NCBI RefSeq assembly: GCF_023515955.1
Contig: NZ_CP097322.1
Location: forward strand, 6,558,501-6,622,500
Length of the DNA stretch: 64,000 nt
Source of the DNA: Streptomyces sp. RerS4
GTDB lineage: Bacteria > Actinomycetota > Actinomycetes > Streptomycetales > Streptomycetaceae
Direction of reading: 5' to 3'
Shown: positions 35,952 to 44,738 of the stretch, piece by piece
How positions within the stretch are numbered: the first letter of the stretch is position 1
Layout: the number at the start of each line of letters is the position of its first letter
Position numbers and translations under genes: made by a program
The notes under the pieces: generated by a model
The model's input: only the letters and a program-made list of their open reading frames with translations
Database searches by the model: none
Told to the model about the DNA's origin: nothing

Positions 35952-37394
35952 CTACGCGTTGCCGGGAGCGCGCAGCTCTCCCGTCCGGGCCAGGCGGGAG
36001 TACCAGCGCGCGCTCGATTTGGGTGTGCGCTTCAGGGTGTCGTAGTCGACGTGGATGGCGCCGAACCGTTTGGCGTAGCCGTACGCCCACTCGAAGTTGT
36101 CGAGCAGCGACCACAGGAAGTAGCCGCGCACGTCCGCCCCGTCCGTGATCGCCCGGTGCACGGCGTCGAGGTGCGCGTGGATGTAGGCGGCGCGCTGCGG
36201 GTCGTGGACCGTGCCGTCCCGCCCGACCTCGTCCTCGTACGCCGCGCCGTTCTCGCTGATGACCAGCGGCAGGCCCGGATAGCGGGCGGCGGTGCGCGTG
36301 AGCAGGTCGTAGAGCGCGCTCGGGTCGACCGGCCAGCCCATCGCGGTGCGTTCGCCCGGGGCGCGGTGGAAGGCGACCTCGTCCGCGCCCGGCCAGGGGG
36401 AGTGCTCGCTGTTGCCGTGACCGTCGTCCTGCGGCCGTGCCGCGCCCTTCGCGACGTGCGAAACCACCGTCGGCGTGTAGTAGTTGACGGCCAGCAGGTC
36501 CAGCGGCTGGTGGATCGCAGCGGTGTCGCCGTCCCTGACGAAGGTCCAGTCGGTCAGGTGCGCGGTGTCGGCGAGGAGGTCCTCGGGGTAGGCGCCCTCC
36601 AGCATCGGGCCCAGCCAGATCCGGTTGCCCACGGCGTCGATGCGGCGCGCCGCTTCCCGGTCCTCGGCCGAAGGGCTCAGCGGGCGGATCTCGTGGAGGT
36701 TGAGGGAGACCGCGAGTTGAGCGTCCGCGGGCAGGGCGGACCGCAGCGCCTGGACGGCGAGGCCGTGGCCGAGGTTGAGGTGGTGGGCGGCACGGAGGGC
36801 GGCGACCGGATCGGTGCGGCCCGGAGCGTGGACGCCGGAAGCGTAGCCGAGGAACGCGCTGCACCAAGGCTCGTTGAGCGTGATCCAGCGCTTGACCCGG
36901 TCTCCGAGGGCGTCGGCGACGAGGGCCGCGTACTCGGCGAACCGCTCGGCCGTCGAGCGTTCCGGCCAACCTCCCGCGTCCTCCAGGTCCTGGGGCAGGT
37001 CCCAGTGGTAGAGGGTGAGGGCGGGGTCGATGCCGGCGGTGAGCAGTTCGTCGACGAGCCGTCGGTAGAAGTCCAGGCCCTTCTGGACGGCGGGTCCCCG
37101 GCCGGTCGGCTGCACGCGTGACCAGGAGACGGAGAACCGGTAGGCGCTCAGGCCGAGTTCGGACATGAGTCGGACGTCCTCGGAATACCGGTGGTAGTGG
37201 TCCACCGCCACGTCGCCGGTATGGCCCTCGAAGACCTTGCCGGGCGTGTGCGAGAAGGTGTCCCAGATGGAGGGGGTCCGGCCGTCCTCGCGGGCGGCGC
37301 CCTCGATCTGGTACGCGGCCGTGGCCGTGCCCCACAGGAAATCGGGCGGGAAGGTGCGGGTGGCGGCGAGTGGCCGGGTCTCGGACGCGGTCAT
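35952..37394 (-). CDS. bglC: GH1 beta-glucosidase of the cellobiose operon
   Basis: A 480-residue cytoplasmic GH1 enzyme that hydrolyses imported cellobiose and cello-oligosaccharides to glucose. Signatures: FLWGTATAAYQIEGA at the N-terminus, acid/base Glu in TLNEPW, and nucleophile Glu in VISENGAAYED. It sits downstream of cebG, as in the Streptomyces cebEFG-bglC arrangement. The ATG at 37394 is chosen because a CebR-like box, which also supplies GGGAG, lies directly upstream. Confidence 0.93.
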   Translation of the reverse strand: MTASETRPLAATRTFPPDFLWGTATAAYQIEGAAREDGRTPSIWDTFSHTPGKVFEGHTGDVAVDHYHRYSEDVRLMSELGLSAYRFSVSWSRVQPTGRGPAVQKGLDFYRRLVDELLTAGIDPALTLYHWDLPQDLEDAGGWPERSTAERFAEYAALVADALGDRVKRWITLNEPWCSAFLGYASGVHAPGRTDPVAALRAAHHLNLGHGLAVQALRSALPADAQLAVSLNLHEIRPLSPSAEDREAARRIDAVGNRIWLGPMLEGAYPEDLLADTAHLTDWTFVRDGDTAAIHQPLDLLAVNYYTPTVVSHVAKGAARPQDDGHGNSEHSPWPGADEVAFHRAPGERTAMGWPVDPSALYDLLTRTAARYPGLPLVISENGAAYEDEVGRDGTVHDPQRAAYIHAHLDAVHRAITDGADVRGYFLWSLLDNFEWAYGYAKRFGAIHVDYDTLKRTPKSSARWYSRLARTGELRAPGNA

Positions 37395-37395
37395 G

Positions 37396-37409
37396 GAAGA
37401 GCGCTCCCA
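37396..37409. promoter_or_regulatory. degenerate CebR box overlapping the bglC ribosome-binding site
   Basis: Read on the minus strand, TGGGAGCGCTCTTC matches the CebR consensus TGGGAGCGCTCCCA at 11 of 14 positions. It ends one base before the ATG, so a bound repressor would sit on the translation start region. Confidence 0.55.
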
Positions 37410-37527
37410 ACGCAGGTTCGGATGAAATCGTGCCGGATGAAGCCCGCATCGGAAGGACACGGTGCGGTGCCGGAAGGCGGTGCGCGAACAGACCGACCGG
37501 GTCGGCCGTTCCTCGACGAACGGCGCG

Positions 37528-38424
37528 TCAGTTCTTGACGGCGCCGGCGGTGATGCCGCCCACGACGTGCTTGCCGAGTACGGCGAAGACCAGGAGCAGC
37601 GGCAGCGTGGAGATGAGTGCGCCGGTCAGTACGACGGCCTGGTCGACGGTGTGATTGCCCGCGCCGAGGCCGGCCAGGGCGACCTGGAGAGTGGGGTTGC
37701 CGTCGGGGGTCAGTGCGATGAAGGGCCAGAAGAAGTCGTTCCAGGCCTGGACGAAGACGAGCATGCCGAGGACCGCCATCGCGGGCCGTGCCACGGGGAA
37801 CACCACGTGCCAGATGATGCGCAGGCTGTGCGCCCCGTCCATCCTGGCCGCCTCCACGAGTTCTGTGGGGAGTGCCTCGATGAGGTACTGACGCATGAAG
37901 AACACGCCGAAGGCGGCGACCAGCGAGGGCAGGACGACCGACTGGAGCTGGTCGACCCAGCCGAGGTCGGTGATGATCTGGTACAGCGGGATCACGCTGA
38001 GCTGCGGCGGGATCGTCATGGTGGCCACCACGAGCGCCAGCAGGGCGCCGCGGCCCCTGAAGGGCAGCTTGGCGAAGGCGAAGCCGGCCAGGGTGGAGAA
38101 CAGGACGGTGGACAGGGACACGAGCCCGGCCACGATCGTCGTGTTGACCAGCGCCTCGCCCATGTCGACCTGGTTCCAGGCGAAGGAGAGGTTGTCGAGG
38201 AGCCGGGGTCCGGGCAGGAGCGGGGCCGGGGCCTCCACCACGCGCTCGCCCGAATGGGAGGCGGCGACGAGGTTCCAGTACAGCGGGAAGAGGGAGACGA
38301 GGGCGGCCAGGCCGAGCAGGACGTAGGTCAGCGGCCCCGCGTGGTGCTGACGGCCGGCCGACGGGCGAAGACGCCTGGTGCGCGACGCCGCGGCGGGGGG
38401 CGTCGTGTCGAGTGTGCGGGCCAT
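37528..38424 (-). CDS. cebG: cellobiose/cellotriose ABC importer permease, MalG-type
   Basis: A 298-residue permease with six predicted helices and the EAA loop ELVEAARMDGAHSLRI. It pairs with CebF. Four bases separate it from cebF, and bglC follows after 133 bases. The N-terminal 25 residues are Arg-rich and cytoplasmic. Confidence 0.9.
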   Translation of the reverse strand: MARTLDTTPPAAASRTRRLRPSAGRQHHAGPLTYVLLGLAALVSLFPLYWNLVAASHSGERVVEAPAPLLPGPRLLDNLSFAWNQVDMGEALVNTTIVAGLVSLSTVLFSTLAGFAFAKLPFRGRGALLALVVATMTIPPQLSVIPLYQIITDLGWVDQLQSVVLPSLVAAFGVFFMRQYLIEALPTELVEAARMDGAHSLRIIWHVVFPVARPAMAVLGMLVFVQAWNDFFWPFIALTPDGNPTLQVALAGLGAGNHTVDQAVVLTGALISTLPLLLVFAVLGKHVVGGITAGAVKN

Positions 38425-38428
38425 GAGG

Positions 38429-39487
38429 TCAGCTCCCGGCCTTCGTACGTTGGTTGCGGTTGCGGTTGCGGTTGCGGTTGCGGTTGCGGTTCGATCGGGA
38501 GATCAGGGCCTGGATCCCGCCGATGATCAGAAGGAGCAGGAGCATGACCCAGGCGATGGCGGAGGCCTGGCCCAGCGCGCCGGTGACCCAGCCCTTCTCG
38601 TACATGAGCAGGCTCAGGGTCTGGAACTGGTTCCCGCTGCCGCCGCTGATGCCGACGCTGCCGCCGAAGAGCATCGGCTCGCCGAAGAGCTGGGTGGCGC
38701 CGATGGTGGAGACGACGACGGTGAAGAGGATCGTCGGCCGGATGGAGGGGATGGTGACGCTGAGGAACTGCCGCAGTCGCGACGCCCCGTCCAGCGCTGC
38801 GGCCTCGTAGAGGTCCCGCGGTACGGCCTGCATCGCCGCCAGGTAGATGAGCGCGTTGTAGCCCGTCCAGCGCCACGTGACGATCACCGAGATCGCGATC
38901 TGCGCGGGCCACTTGGAGGACTCCCAGGAGACCGGGTCGAAGCCCAGCCAGCCGAGCACCGTGTTGATCAGACCGTAGTCGGTGTTGAAGAGCTGGGCGA
39001 AGACGAGCGTCGCGGCCGCGATGGAGGTGGCGTACGGGGCGAGGACGGCTACGCGGAAGAAGCCCCGGCCGCGAAGTTTGTAGTTGAGCAGATGAGCCAG
39101 GCAGAGCGCCATCAGCAGCTGGGGGACGGTCGAGATCACACCGATGGTGAAGGTGTTGGCGAGGGCGTTCCAGAAGAACTCGCTGGTCGCCAGCGCGCTG
39201 TAGTTCCCCATTCCCCTCCACTGCGCGCTGCCCCCGAGTTCGACCCGGTGGAGCGAGAGCCAGCCCGTGTAGATCAGGGGAAAGAGGCCGAAGGCCGCGA
39301 AGGTGAGGAAGAAGGGAGCGATGAAGACGTACGGGACCGCCTTCAGATCGAGGCGGTAGAGCGTGCTGCGCCAAGCGCTCCGGCCGGAGGGCCGCTGCCT
39401 GTGGGAGCCGGGGCCGGCGCCGGCGCCCGGGGCTTGTGCGGCGGGCGGCGCGGAGCCGTCGCCCGCCGCCCGTACGGAGGTGGCCAC
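38429..39487 (-). CDS. cebF: cellobiose/cellotriose ABC importer permease, MalF-type
   Basis: A 352-residue permease with six predicted helices and the EAA loop DLYEAAALDGASRLRQF. The N-terminus (about 1-45) is Ala/Pro/Gly-rich. The cytoplasmic C-terminus ends in a run of alternating Asn-Arg encoded by a six-base tandem repeat. GTG start with AAGGAAG upstream. Import should be energised by the shared MsiK ATPase, which is not in this window. Confidence 0.9.
   Translation of the reverse strand: MATSVRAAGDGSAPPAAQAPGAGAGPGSHRQRPSGRSAWRSTLYRLDLKAVPYVFIAPFFLTFAAFGLFPLIYTGWLSLHRVELGGSAQWRGMGNYSALATSEFFWNALANTFTIGVISTVPQLLMALCLAHLLNYKLRGRGFFRVAVLAPYATSIAAATLVFAQLFNTDYGLINTVLGWLGFDPVSWESSKWPAQIAISVIVTWRWTGYNALIYLAAMQAVPRDLYEAAALDGASRLRQFLSVTIPSIRPTILFTVVVSTIGATQLFGEPMLFGGSVGISGGSGNQFQTLSLLMYEKGWVTGALGQASAIAWVMLLLLLIIGGIQALISRSNRNRNRNRNRNRNQRTKAGS
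38452..38491. repeat. six tandem GGTTGC units encoding an Asn-Arg tail in CebF
   Basis: Six full copies of the hexamer (38452-38487) plus a partial one. Each adds one Asn-Arg pair to the CebF C-terminus. Because the unit is six bases, slippage would change tail length without a frameshift. Confidence 0.9.
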
Positions 39488-39540
39488 GGGGGGCTTCCTT
39501 CCAGGTCGATGCGTGCGGTGATGCGGTGGTGCGACGATCG

Positions 39541-39585
39541 ACGGCCCGCCTCACCCGAGGGAGGCAACGGGTGGCGGCGGGCCGT
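39541..39585. other. intercistronic hairpin between cebE and cebF
   Basis: ACGGCCCGCC pairs with GGCGGGCCGT (10 bp) and, inside, CACCCG pairs with CGGGTG (6 bp). It begins just past the cebE stop. Such hairpins commonly stabilise the binding-protein message or reduce read-through, giving more CebE than permease. Confidence 0.6.
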
Positions 39586-39593
39586 CACACCCC

Positions 39594-40946
39594 CTACTGG
39601 TCGATCTTGTCGTCCACCAGCTTCTTGACGTTCTCCCAGGCCTTCGCCGGGTCGGTGCCGCGCTGCTCGATGTCGAGGATGCCGTTGTCGGTGAGGAAGG
39701 TCTTCACCTGGCCGTCCCAGCGGCTGATCGGGGCGGGCGTGATCCCGGCCGCGGCCTGCGAGTAGATCTTGCCGATCGGGGTGTCGCCGAAGTACGGCAT
39801 CGTGGCGCCCTGAACCGCCGGGGAGGCGAGCGTGTCCTTGGAGGAGGGGATGTTGCCGTTCACCCCGAAGACCTTGGCGTGCTGGGCCGGGGCGGTGAGC
39901 CACGCGGCGAGCTCGGCCGCCTCCTTGGCGTGCTTGCCCGACTTCGGCACGGCGAGGAAGGAGCCGCCCCAGTTCCCGGCGACGGGCGGCGCGGCGATGT
40001 CCCACTTCCCCTGGTTCTCCGGGCCCGCCTGGTCCTTGATGATGCCCGTCATCCAGCTGGGGCAGGCGACGGTGGCGAACTTCGAGTTCTTGAAGGCCGC
40101 GTTCCAGGTGCCCTTCTCGTCGAACTGGCGCAGCTTCGCGGTCAGTTCGCCCTTGGCGGCCGTGACGGCGGTGTCCCAGGCCTTCTTCACGCCCGTGCTG
40201 TTCTCGTAGTCCAGCTCGCCCTTGGCGTTGGCGTACTGGACGGCCTCGCTGGAGATCACGGCGTTGAACAGGCCGCCGGCGGAGTCGTGGAAGGCGGTGC
40301 CGGCCGGGGCGTTCTTCCTGTACGTCTCACCGGCCGCTATGAACTTCGCCCAGTCGCCCGCCCAGAGCGCGGAGACCTCGGCGCGATCGGTCGGCAGCTT
40401 GGCCTGGGCGAAGAGGTCCTTGTTGTAGCAGATGGCCATCGGGCCGATGTCCGTGCCGAGGCCGATGACCTTGCCGTCGGCCGTGGTGGCCTGCTTGACC
40501 TTCCAGTCGAGGAACGCGCCGAGGTCCGCGCCGCCCGTCTTGCCCAGGTCGACCCACTTGTCCGCCATCGCGGGGCCGGTCGCCTCGGCGATGTAGCCCA
40601 CCTCAAGGGCCTGGATGTCCGCGAGACCGCTGTCGCGGGAGAGGCGCAGCTTGAGCGTGTCCCAGTACTTCTGGCCGTCCGCGACGTTCGACTCTTCGAT
40701 CTTGATGTTCGGGTGCGTCTTCATGTACTCGGCGTAGAGCTTGGCCCCGGTCGCGTCGTCGTAGCCGAAGGAACCGAAGGTACCGATCCGCAGCGTGATC
40801 TGCTCGCCGCCGGCCGCCCCGTCGCCCTTGCCGTTGTCGCTGTCACCGCCGCAGCCGGTGAGCAGGGCCGTGCCGGTCGACACCACGGCGACCACGCTGA
40901 GCACGGTGCGGCGTCCGCGTCCGCGTCTGCTGCTGGAAGTACGCAT
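39594..40946 (-). CDS. cebE: cellobiose/cellotriose ABC importer, substrate-binding lipoprotein
   Basis: A 450-residue family-1 binding protein with a lipobox (LLTGC) near residue 30 and an Arg-rich N-terminus. It is the first gene of cebEFG-bglC, divergent from cebR. In Streptomyces, CebE captures cellobiose and cellotriose, the inducers of the cellulase regulon. The ATG at 40946 has GAGGAG nine bases upstream; the longer frame to 41057 is not signal-peptide-like. Confidence 0.92.
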   Translation of the reverse strand: MRTSSSRRGRGRRTVLSVVAVVSTGTALLTGCGGDSDNGKGDGAAGGEQITLRIGTFGSFGYDDATGAKLYAEYMKTHPNIKIEESNVADGQKYWDTLKLRLSRDSGLADIQALEVGYIAEATGPAMADKWVDLGKTGGADLGAFLDWKVKQATTADGKVIGLGTDIGPMAICYNKDLFAQAKLPTDRAEVSALWAGDWAKFIAAGETYRKNAPAGTAFHDSAGGLFNAVISSEAVQYANAKGELDYENSTGVKKAWDTAVTAAKGELTAKLRQFDEKGTWNAAFKNSKFATVACPSWMTGIIKDQAGPENQGKWDIAAPPVAGNWGGSFLAVPKSGKHAKEAAELAAWLTAPAQHAKVFGVNGNIPSSKDTLASPAVQGATMPYFGDTPIGKIYSQAAAGITPAPISRWDGQVKTFLTDNGILDIEQRGTDPAKAWENVKKLVDDKIDQ

Positions 40947-41064
40947 TCCACTCTCCTCGTCCAAGGTGCTGCTCGTGGTCCGCCATGGGGGACCGGCGGG
41001 CTGTTCGCGGCTCGGCCAGGGGCCCGCCCGGACCTGTTGTGAAAGCCGTTGTCGCACCCATGGA

Positions 41065-41121
41065 TGGGAGCGCTCCCACGTCGTTGCCGGAAGGTTGCTG
41101 CCTGGCGGGTGTGGGTGTCAA
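41065..41121 (-). promoter_or_regulatory. cebE promoter and perfect CebR box
   Basis: On the minus strand TTGACA (41121-41116), 18 bases, CAACCT (41097-41092). A perfect 14-bp palindrome TGGGAGCGCTCCCA (41065-41078), the CebR consensus, lies just downstream of the predicted start site. Confidence 0.78.
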
Positions 41122-41182
41122 GAGATGAACGCGAATTCAACTGGAAGGCGGGCGTGGCGGGTTCGAGGAATCAAGCGTAGTG

Positions 41183-41196
41183 TGGGAGCGCTCCCA
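41183..41196. promoter_or_regulatory. perfect CebR box upstream of cebR
   Basis: TGGGAGCGCTCCCA, extended to 18 bp by flanking GTG/CAC, lies about 110 bases upstream of the cebR start. It points to autoregulation. With the cebE box it accounts for the 347-base divergent region. Confidence 0.78.
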
Positions 41197-41293
41197 CACG
41201 GTTCTACGGCGTAACGTGTGCCGCGCGACGCGGTCGGGGTCCATCATCTTGCCTGGTTCACCGGATCGGTCGGCCGGGCCGGCGCGGAGTGCG

Positions 41294-42358
41294 ATGCACG
41301 AGGGGAGTTCGAGGGGCGTGAGCGGACGGCGCAACGGCAGGCCCACCCTGGAGGAGGTCGCGGCCCTGGCCGGCGTCGGCCGGGGCACGGTGTCGCGGGT
41401 GATCAACGGTTCGCCGAGGGTGAGCGAGCAGGCCAGGGACGCGGTCGCCCGCGCCGTCGCCGAGCTGGGGTACGTGCCCAACCAGGCGGCCAGGGCCCTG
41501 GCCGGCAGCCGGACCGACGCGGTGGCCCTCGTGATCCCGGAGACCGAGGCCAGAGTGTTCTCGGAGCCGTACTTCCTCGATCTGATCCGCGGGGTCAGCG
41601 CCGAACTCGCCGAGGCGGACAAACAGCTGCTGCTCACCCTGGTCCGCACGGAGGCGGAGCGGCAGCGCTTCGAGCACTACCTGGCCGCCCGACGGGTCGA
41701 CGGCGTACTGCTGGCATCCGTCCACGGGGACGACCCGCTGCCCGACCGGATCGCGGAGCTGGGGCTGCCCGTCGTCATGAACGGCCGCCGCTCCGAGGCC
41801 GAACCCGTCGCCTACGTGGACTCCGACAACATCGGCGCCGGCCGGGCGGCCGTGGCCCACCTCGCGGGGCGGGGCCGGAGCCGGATCGCCACCATCAGCG
41901 GGCCGCTGGACATGTACGTGGCCCGCGCGCGCCTGGGCGGCTACCGTGCGGGGCTCGCCGAGGCCGGCATCGCGCCCGACGAGTCGCTGGTGGCGACCGC
42001 GGACTTCACCGAGGAGGGCGGCCGACGGGCGATGCGCGAGCTTCTGGAGCGTGCGCCCGGCCTGGACGCGGTCTTCTCCGCCTCCGACGTGATGGCGGCA
42101 GGGGCGCGCGGGGTGCTGCGGGAGGCCGGGCGGCGGATCCCCGAGGACGTCGCCCTCGTAGGGGTGGACGACTCCGCGGTGGCCCGTCTGATGGACCCGC
42201 CTCTGACGAGCGTGCGCCAGCCGATCGAGGAGATGGGCCGCACGATGACCCGGCTGCTGCTCCAGAAGGTCGCGGAGGATCCCGGAGCCGGTCCTGCGGC
42301 GGGCGGGGAGCAGCGGCGGGTCCTTCCCACGGAGCTGATCGTGCGGCATTCCTCCTGA
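41294..42358 (+). CDS. cebR: LacI-family cellobiose-responsive repressor
   Basis: A 354-residue regulator: HTH TLEEVAALAGVGRGTVSRVI near the N-terminus and a sugar-binding domain ending VGVDDSAVARLMDPPLTSV. It is divergent from cebEFG and flanked by TGGGAGCGCTCCCA boxes, as in Streptomyces CebR systems, where cello-oligosaccharides relieve repression. The ATG at 41294 has GGAG four bases upstream; GTG at 41318 with GAGGGGC upstream is an equally plausible start eight codons in. Confidence 0.92.
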   Translation: MHEGSSRGVSGRRNGRPTLEEVAALAGVGRGTVSRVINGSPRVSEQARDAVARAVAELGYVPNQAARALAGSRTDAVALVIPETEARVFSEPYFLDLIRGVSAELAEADKQLLLTLVRTEAERQRFEHYLAARRVDGVLLASVHGDDPLPDRIAELGLPVVMNGRRSEAEPVAYVDSDNIGAGRAAVAHLAGRGRSRIATISGPLDMYVARARLGGYRAGLAEAGIAPDESLVATADFTEEGGRRAMRELLERAPGLDAVFSASDVMAAGARGVLREAGRRIPEDVALVGVDDSAVARLMDPPLTSVRQPIEEMGRTMTRLLLQKVAEDPGAGPAAGGEQRRVLPTELIVRHSS

Positions 42359-42421
42359 GCGGTGCCAGGCCCGAGCTGATTCTGGGGGTGCTGGGGCTGC
42401 CGAGGCCTGAGTGCGGCACGG

Positions 42422-42464
42422 CCCGGAGCCGTGCGGAATCGAGGCGGTTCCGTACGGCTCCGGG
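42422..42464. terminator. 17-bp hairpin between convergent cebR and GH6 genes
   Basis: Arms 42422-42438 and 42448-42464 pair with a single G-U wobble around a nine-base loop, 60 bases past the cebR stop and 18 bases before the GH6 stop. Probable bidirectional terminator. Confidence 0.8.
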
Positions 42465-42482
42465 TCCTTCACCGGCGGTGTG

Positions 42483-44231
42483 TCACAGTGCCGGGTGGGC
42501 GTTCTTCATGAGCTCCTGGAACTGGGCGGAGAACCACTGTCCGGCGAGCGGCGCGTCCGGGAGCGAGCCCGACATGCTGTTGCCGTTGCGTACGTTGCCC
42601 GTGTACGTGGGGTCGCACATCCGGTCGAAGCCCTTGCCCTCGTTGTTCGGGATCTCCTTGCTGGCGCCGTCAGACTCGCCCGGCGGCTTGATCCACACGT
42701 AGGCGTCGATGCCCGCCGCGGGGGCGGCCTGGGGCCGTTCGCCGAGTCCGGCGCCCGACTGGTTGCACCAGTTGCCGAGGTGGATGCGCCGGTCGTAGCG
42801 GCCGCCGTTGACGTACGTGTCCACGCTGGTCAGCGCTCCGGGTCCGGTGGGCCGGGCCGCGCCGCCCCAGCCGTTGCGGGAGGTGTCGATCAGCATGCCG
42901 ATCTTCGCGTCGAAGCCCAGCGACACCAGCTTGGTCCGCATGGCCTGGGCGTACGACAACTCGTCCGTGTAGCGGTTCCAGTCGACCCACTTCGACTGGC
43001 GTACGGGGGTGCCGTTCACGGAGTCCTCGATCTTGAAGTGGTCCTCCTTGAGGGCGCTGTAGTTGGCCGTGTTTACGATGAAGCCGTGCACGTGGGAGAG
43101 CGTGGAGCCCTCGGCCGTTGCCGCTTGCTTGAACATCTCCGCGGAGGCGCCGAAGTTGTCGTCCCAGCCGAGCCAGCCGTGGTGGCCCGCGTCCACGTAG
43201 TTGTAGACGTTGGCGATCGAACCCAGCTTGTTCAGGGCGTAGCCGACGCCCTTGACGTAGTTGCCGTTGGTCTTCATCACATCGCAGTTGGCGGTGGCCG
43301 TCGGGCGTCCGGAGACGTTGGTGACCAGGTTCGGAAGCGAGTCGATCTCGACGGTCGTGACGATCCGCAGTCCCGCGTACTTGGGGTCGGCGAGGGTCGC
43401 GGCGATCGGGTCGATGTACTGCGTCTTGTACTTGTCGATCTCGGTCGGGCCCAGTTCGCCGTTGGAGGCGAGCGCGGAGCAGTCCCGGCCGGGCAGGTTG
43501 TAGATCACCAGCTGGACGACGAGTTCGCCGCTGCCCTTCTGGGCCAGGGCCGCGTCCAGGTGGTCGCGCAGACCCATCTTGCCGCTCGTGCCGGTGACCA
43601 GGGCGATGCGGTCAAGCCAGACGGCGGTGGGCTGGTTGGACACCCTGCTGCCGCCCGGTTCGGCGGCGGCATGTGCGGACCACTCGGGGTTCACGTACAT
43701 CTTGGCGCCGGCGTAGGGGTTGTCGACCTTGCCGCCGGGTGACGGAGGGGTGGTCGGCGGCGTCGTGGGCGGTGTTGTCGGGGGAGTGGTCGGGGGCTGG
43801 GTCGGGTCGGTGGCGCCGTTGCAGGTGACGCCGTTGAGCTTGAACGTCACCGGGACGGCGTTCGTGCCGGTGTGCGAACCGTTGAAGCCGAAGGACGTCG
43901 AACCGCCCGTGGCCAGCGCCCCGTTGTAGGACATGCTCTTCGCGGTTACCGCGGCCCCGGACTGGGTGATGGTGGCGTTCCAGCCCTGGGTGACCTGCTG
44001 GCCGTTCGCGTAGGACCATTCCAGGGTCCAGGCGGCGACAGGGTCACCGGTGTTGGTGACGATCACGTTCGCGCCGAACCCGTTGTTCCACTGGTTGGGG
44101 ATCTGGTATTCGACCTTGCAGCCCGCGGGGGCGGCGCCGGCGGGGGTACCGAACACGGTGGCGGTGGCGCCGGCGGCCGTGACGAGACTCAGGGCTGCCA
44201 AGAGTGCGGTGCGGGGGATGGTGCGGCTCAT
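42483..44231 (-). CDS. secreted GH6 exo-beta-1,4-cellobiohydrolase with CBM2
   Basis: A 582-residue enzyme: signal peptide (about 1-33), CBM2 cellulose-binding domain (about 34-137), a PPTT-repeat linker (about 140-165) and GH6 (about 168-582). The catalytic domain is about 100 residues longer than that of the GH6 endoglucanase at 2956, consistent with the extra loops that enclose the tunnel of cellobiohydrolases such as Thermobifida Cel6B. Conserved segments include YNLPGRDCSA, DAGHHGWLGW and WIKPPGESDG. It is divergent from GH48, and processive GH6 and GH48 enzymes typically work together from opposite chain ends. Confidence 0.92.
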   Translation of the reverse strand: MSRTIPRTALLAALSLVTAAGATATVFGTPAGAAPAGCKVEYQIPNQWNNGFGANVIVTNTGDPVAAWTLEWSYANGQQVTQGWNATITQSGAAVTAKSMSYNGALATGGSTSFGFNGSHTGTNAVPVTFKLNGVTCNGATDPTQPPTTPPTTPPTTPPTTPPSPGGKVDNPYAGAKMYVNPEWSAHAAAEPGGSRVSNQPTAVWLDRIALVTGTSGKMGLRDHLDAALAQKGSGELVVQLVIYNLPGRDCSALASNGELGPTEIDKYKTQYIDPIAATLADPKYAGLRIVTTVEIDSLPNLVTNVSGRPTATANCDVMKTNGNYVKGVGYALNKLGSIANVYNYVDAGHHGWLGWDDNFGASAEMFKQAATAEGSTLSHVHGFIVNTANYSALKEDHFKIEDSVNGTPVRQSKWVDWNRYTDELSYAQAMRTKLVSLGFDAKIGMLIDTSRNGWGGAARPTGPGALTSVDTYVNGGRYDRRIHLGNWCNQSGAGLGERPQAAPAAGIDAYVWIKPPGESDGASKEIPNNEGKGFDRMCDPTYTGNVRNGNSMSGSLPDAPLAGQWFSAQFQELMKNAHPAL

Positions 44232-44312
44232 GTCGTGGGATGCCTCTCAGTCGAGGGTGCGCGGGCGTCGCGCAGCCCGGTGCCGAATGCGGTGAGTGCC
44301 GTTGTGCGCAGA

Positions 44313-44369
44313 GGTGCGGTCGTACGGAGCGGGTGCAGTCGTACGGAGCGGGTGCGGTCGTCGGAACCG
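44313..44369. repeat. three tandem 19-bp copies in the GH6 cellobiohydrolase leader
   Basis: GGTGCGGTCGTACGGAGCG occurs at 44313-44331, again with one change at 44332-44350, and in decayed form at 44351-44369. The 19-base period is close to two helical turns. It lies 80-140 bases upstream of the GH6 start, between the gene and its CebR-type box. Confidence 0.75.
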
Positions 44370-44522
44370 GGCCGTGGCGCGGTCGAAGAGTGAGTGTCCG
44401 CAGGTGTGCTCGCCGCTCTCGCCCGCGACCGGGGGCCCGATCCGCGACCGAGGCGAGGGTGGGGGAATCGGTGAGCCACTGGCTCGGGTCGGTGCAGGCT
44501 GCGCCCTCGGCGCGCCGACTGA

Positions 44523-44536
44523 TGGAACCGCTCCCA
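44523..44536. promoter_or_regulatory. CebR-type box upstream of the GH6 cellobiohydrolase
   Basis: TGGAACCGCTCCCA matches the CebR consensus at 12 of 14 positions. On the minus strand a TTGACG (44573-44568) lies upstream, but no convincing -10 box is seen. Confidence 0.62.
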
Positions 44537-44628
44537 CTGGTTGGGGCCAGACCGTAGTGGCAACTGTCGTCAAGGAAAAGGGGAGTTGAGCAAATTTCTC
44601 GCAGATTGCTTTCGACTCTTCACACGTC

Positions 44629-44670
44629 TTGACGCCGTCACGCCGCCTCTGCACAGTGGGAGCGCTCCCA
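44629..44670 (+). promoter_or_regulatory. GH48 promoter and perfect CebR box
   Basis: TTGACG (44629-44634), 17 bases, CACAGT (44652-44657), then at once TGGGAGCGCTCCCA (44657-44670) over the start site. This is the expected layout for direct repression by CebR. Confidence 0.75.
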
Positions 44671-44738
44671 CTGGTCGGAGCTCGTGCGTAATCGTTCTTC
44701 CGTTCCCGTCTCCCCGAGTCGCGAGGAGAACTATCCGC

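Noticed and set aside
41065..44670. Recurring 14-bp palindromes as a CRISPR or mobile-element repeat
   Set aside because: They are spaced irregularly, lie only at promoters and match the known CebR operator.
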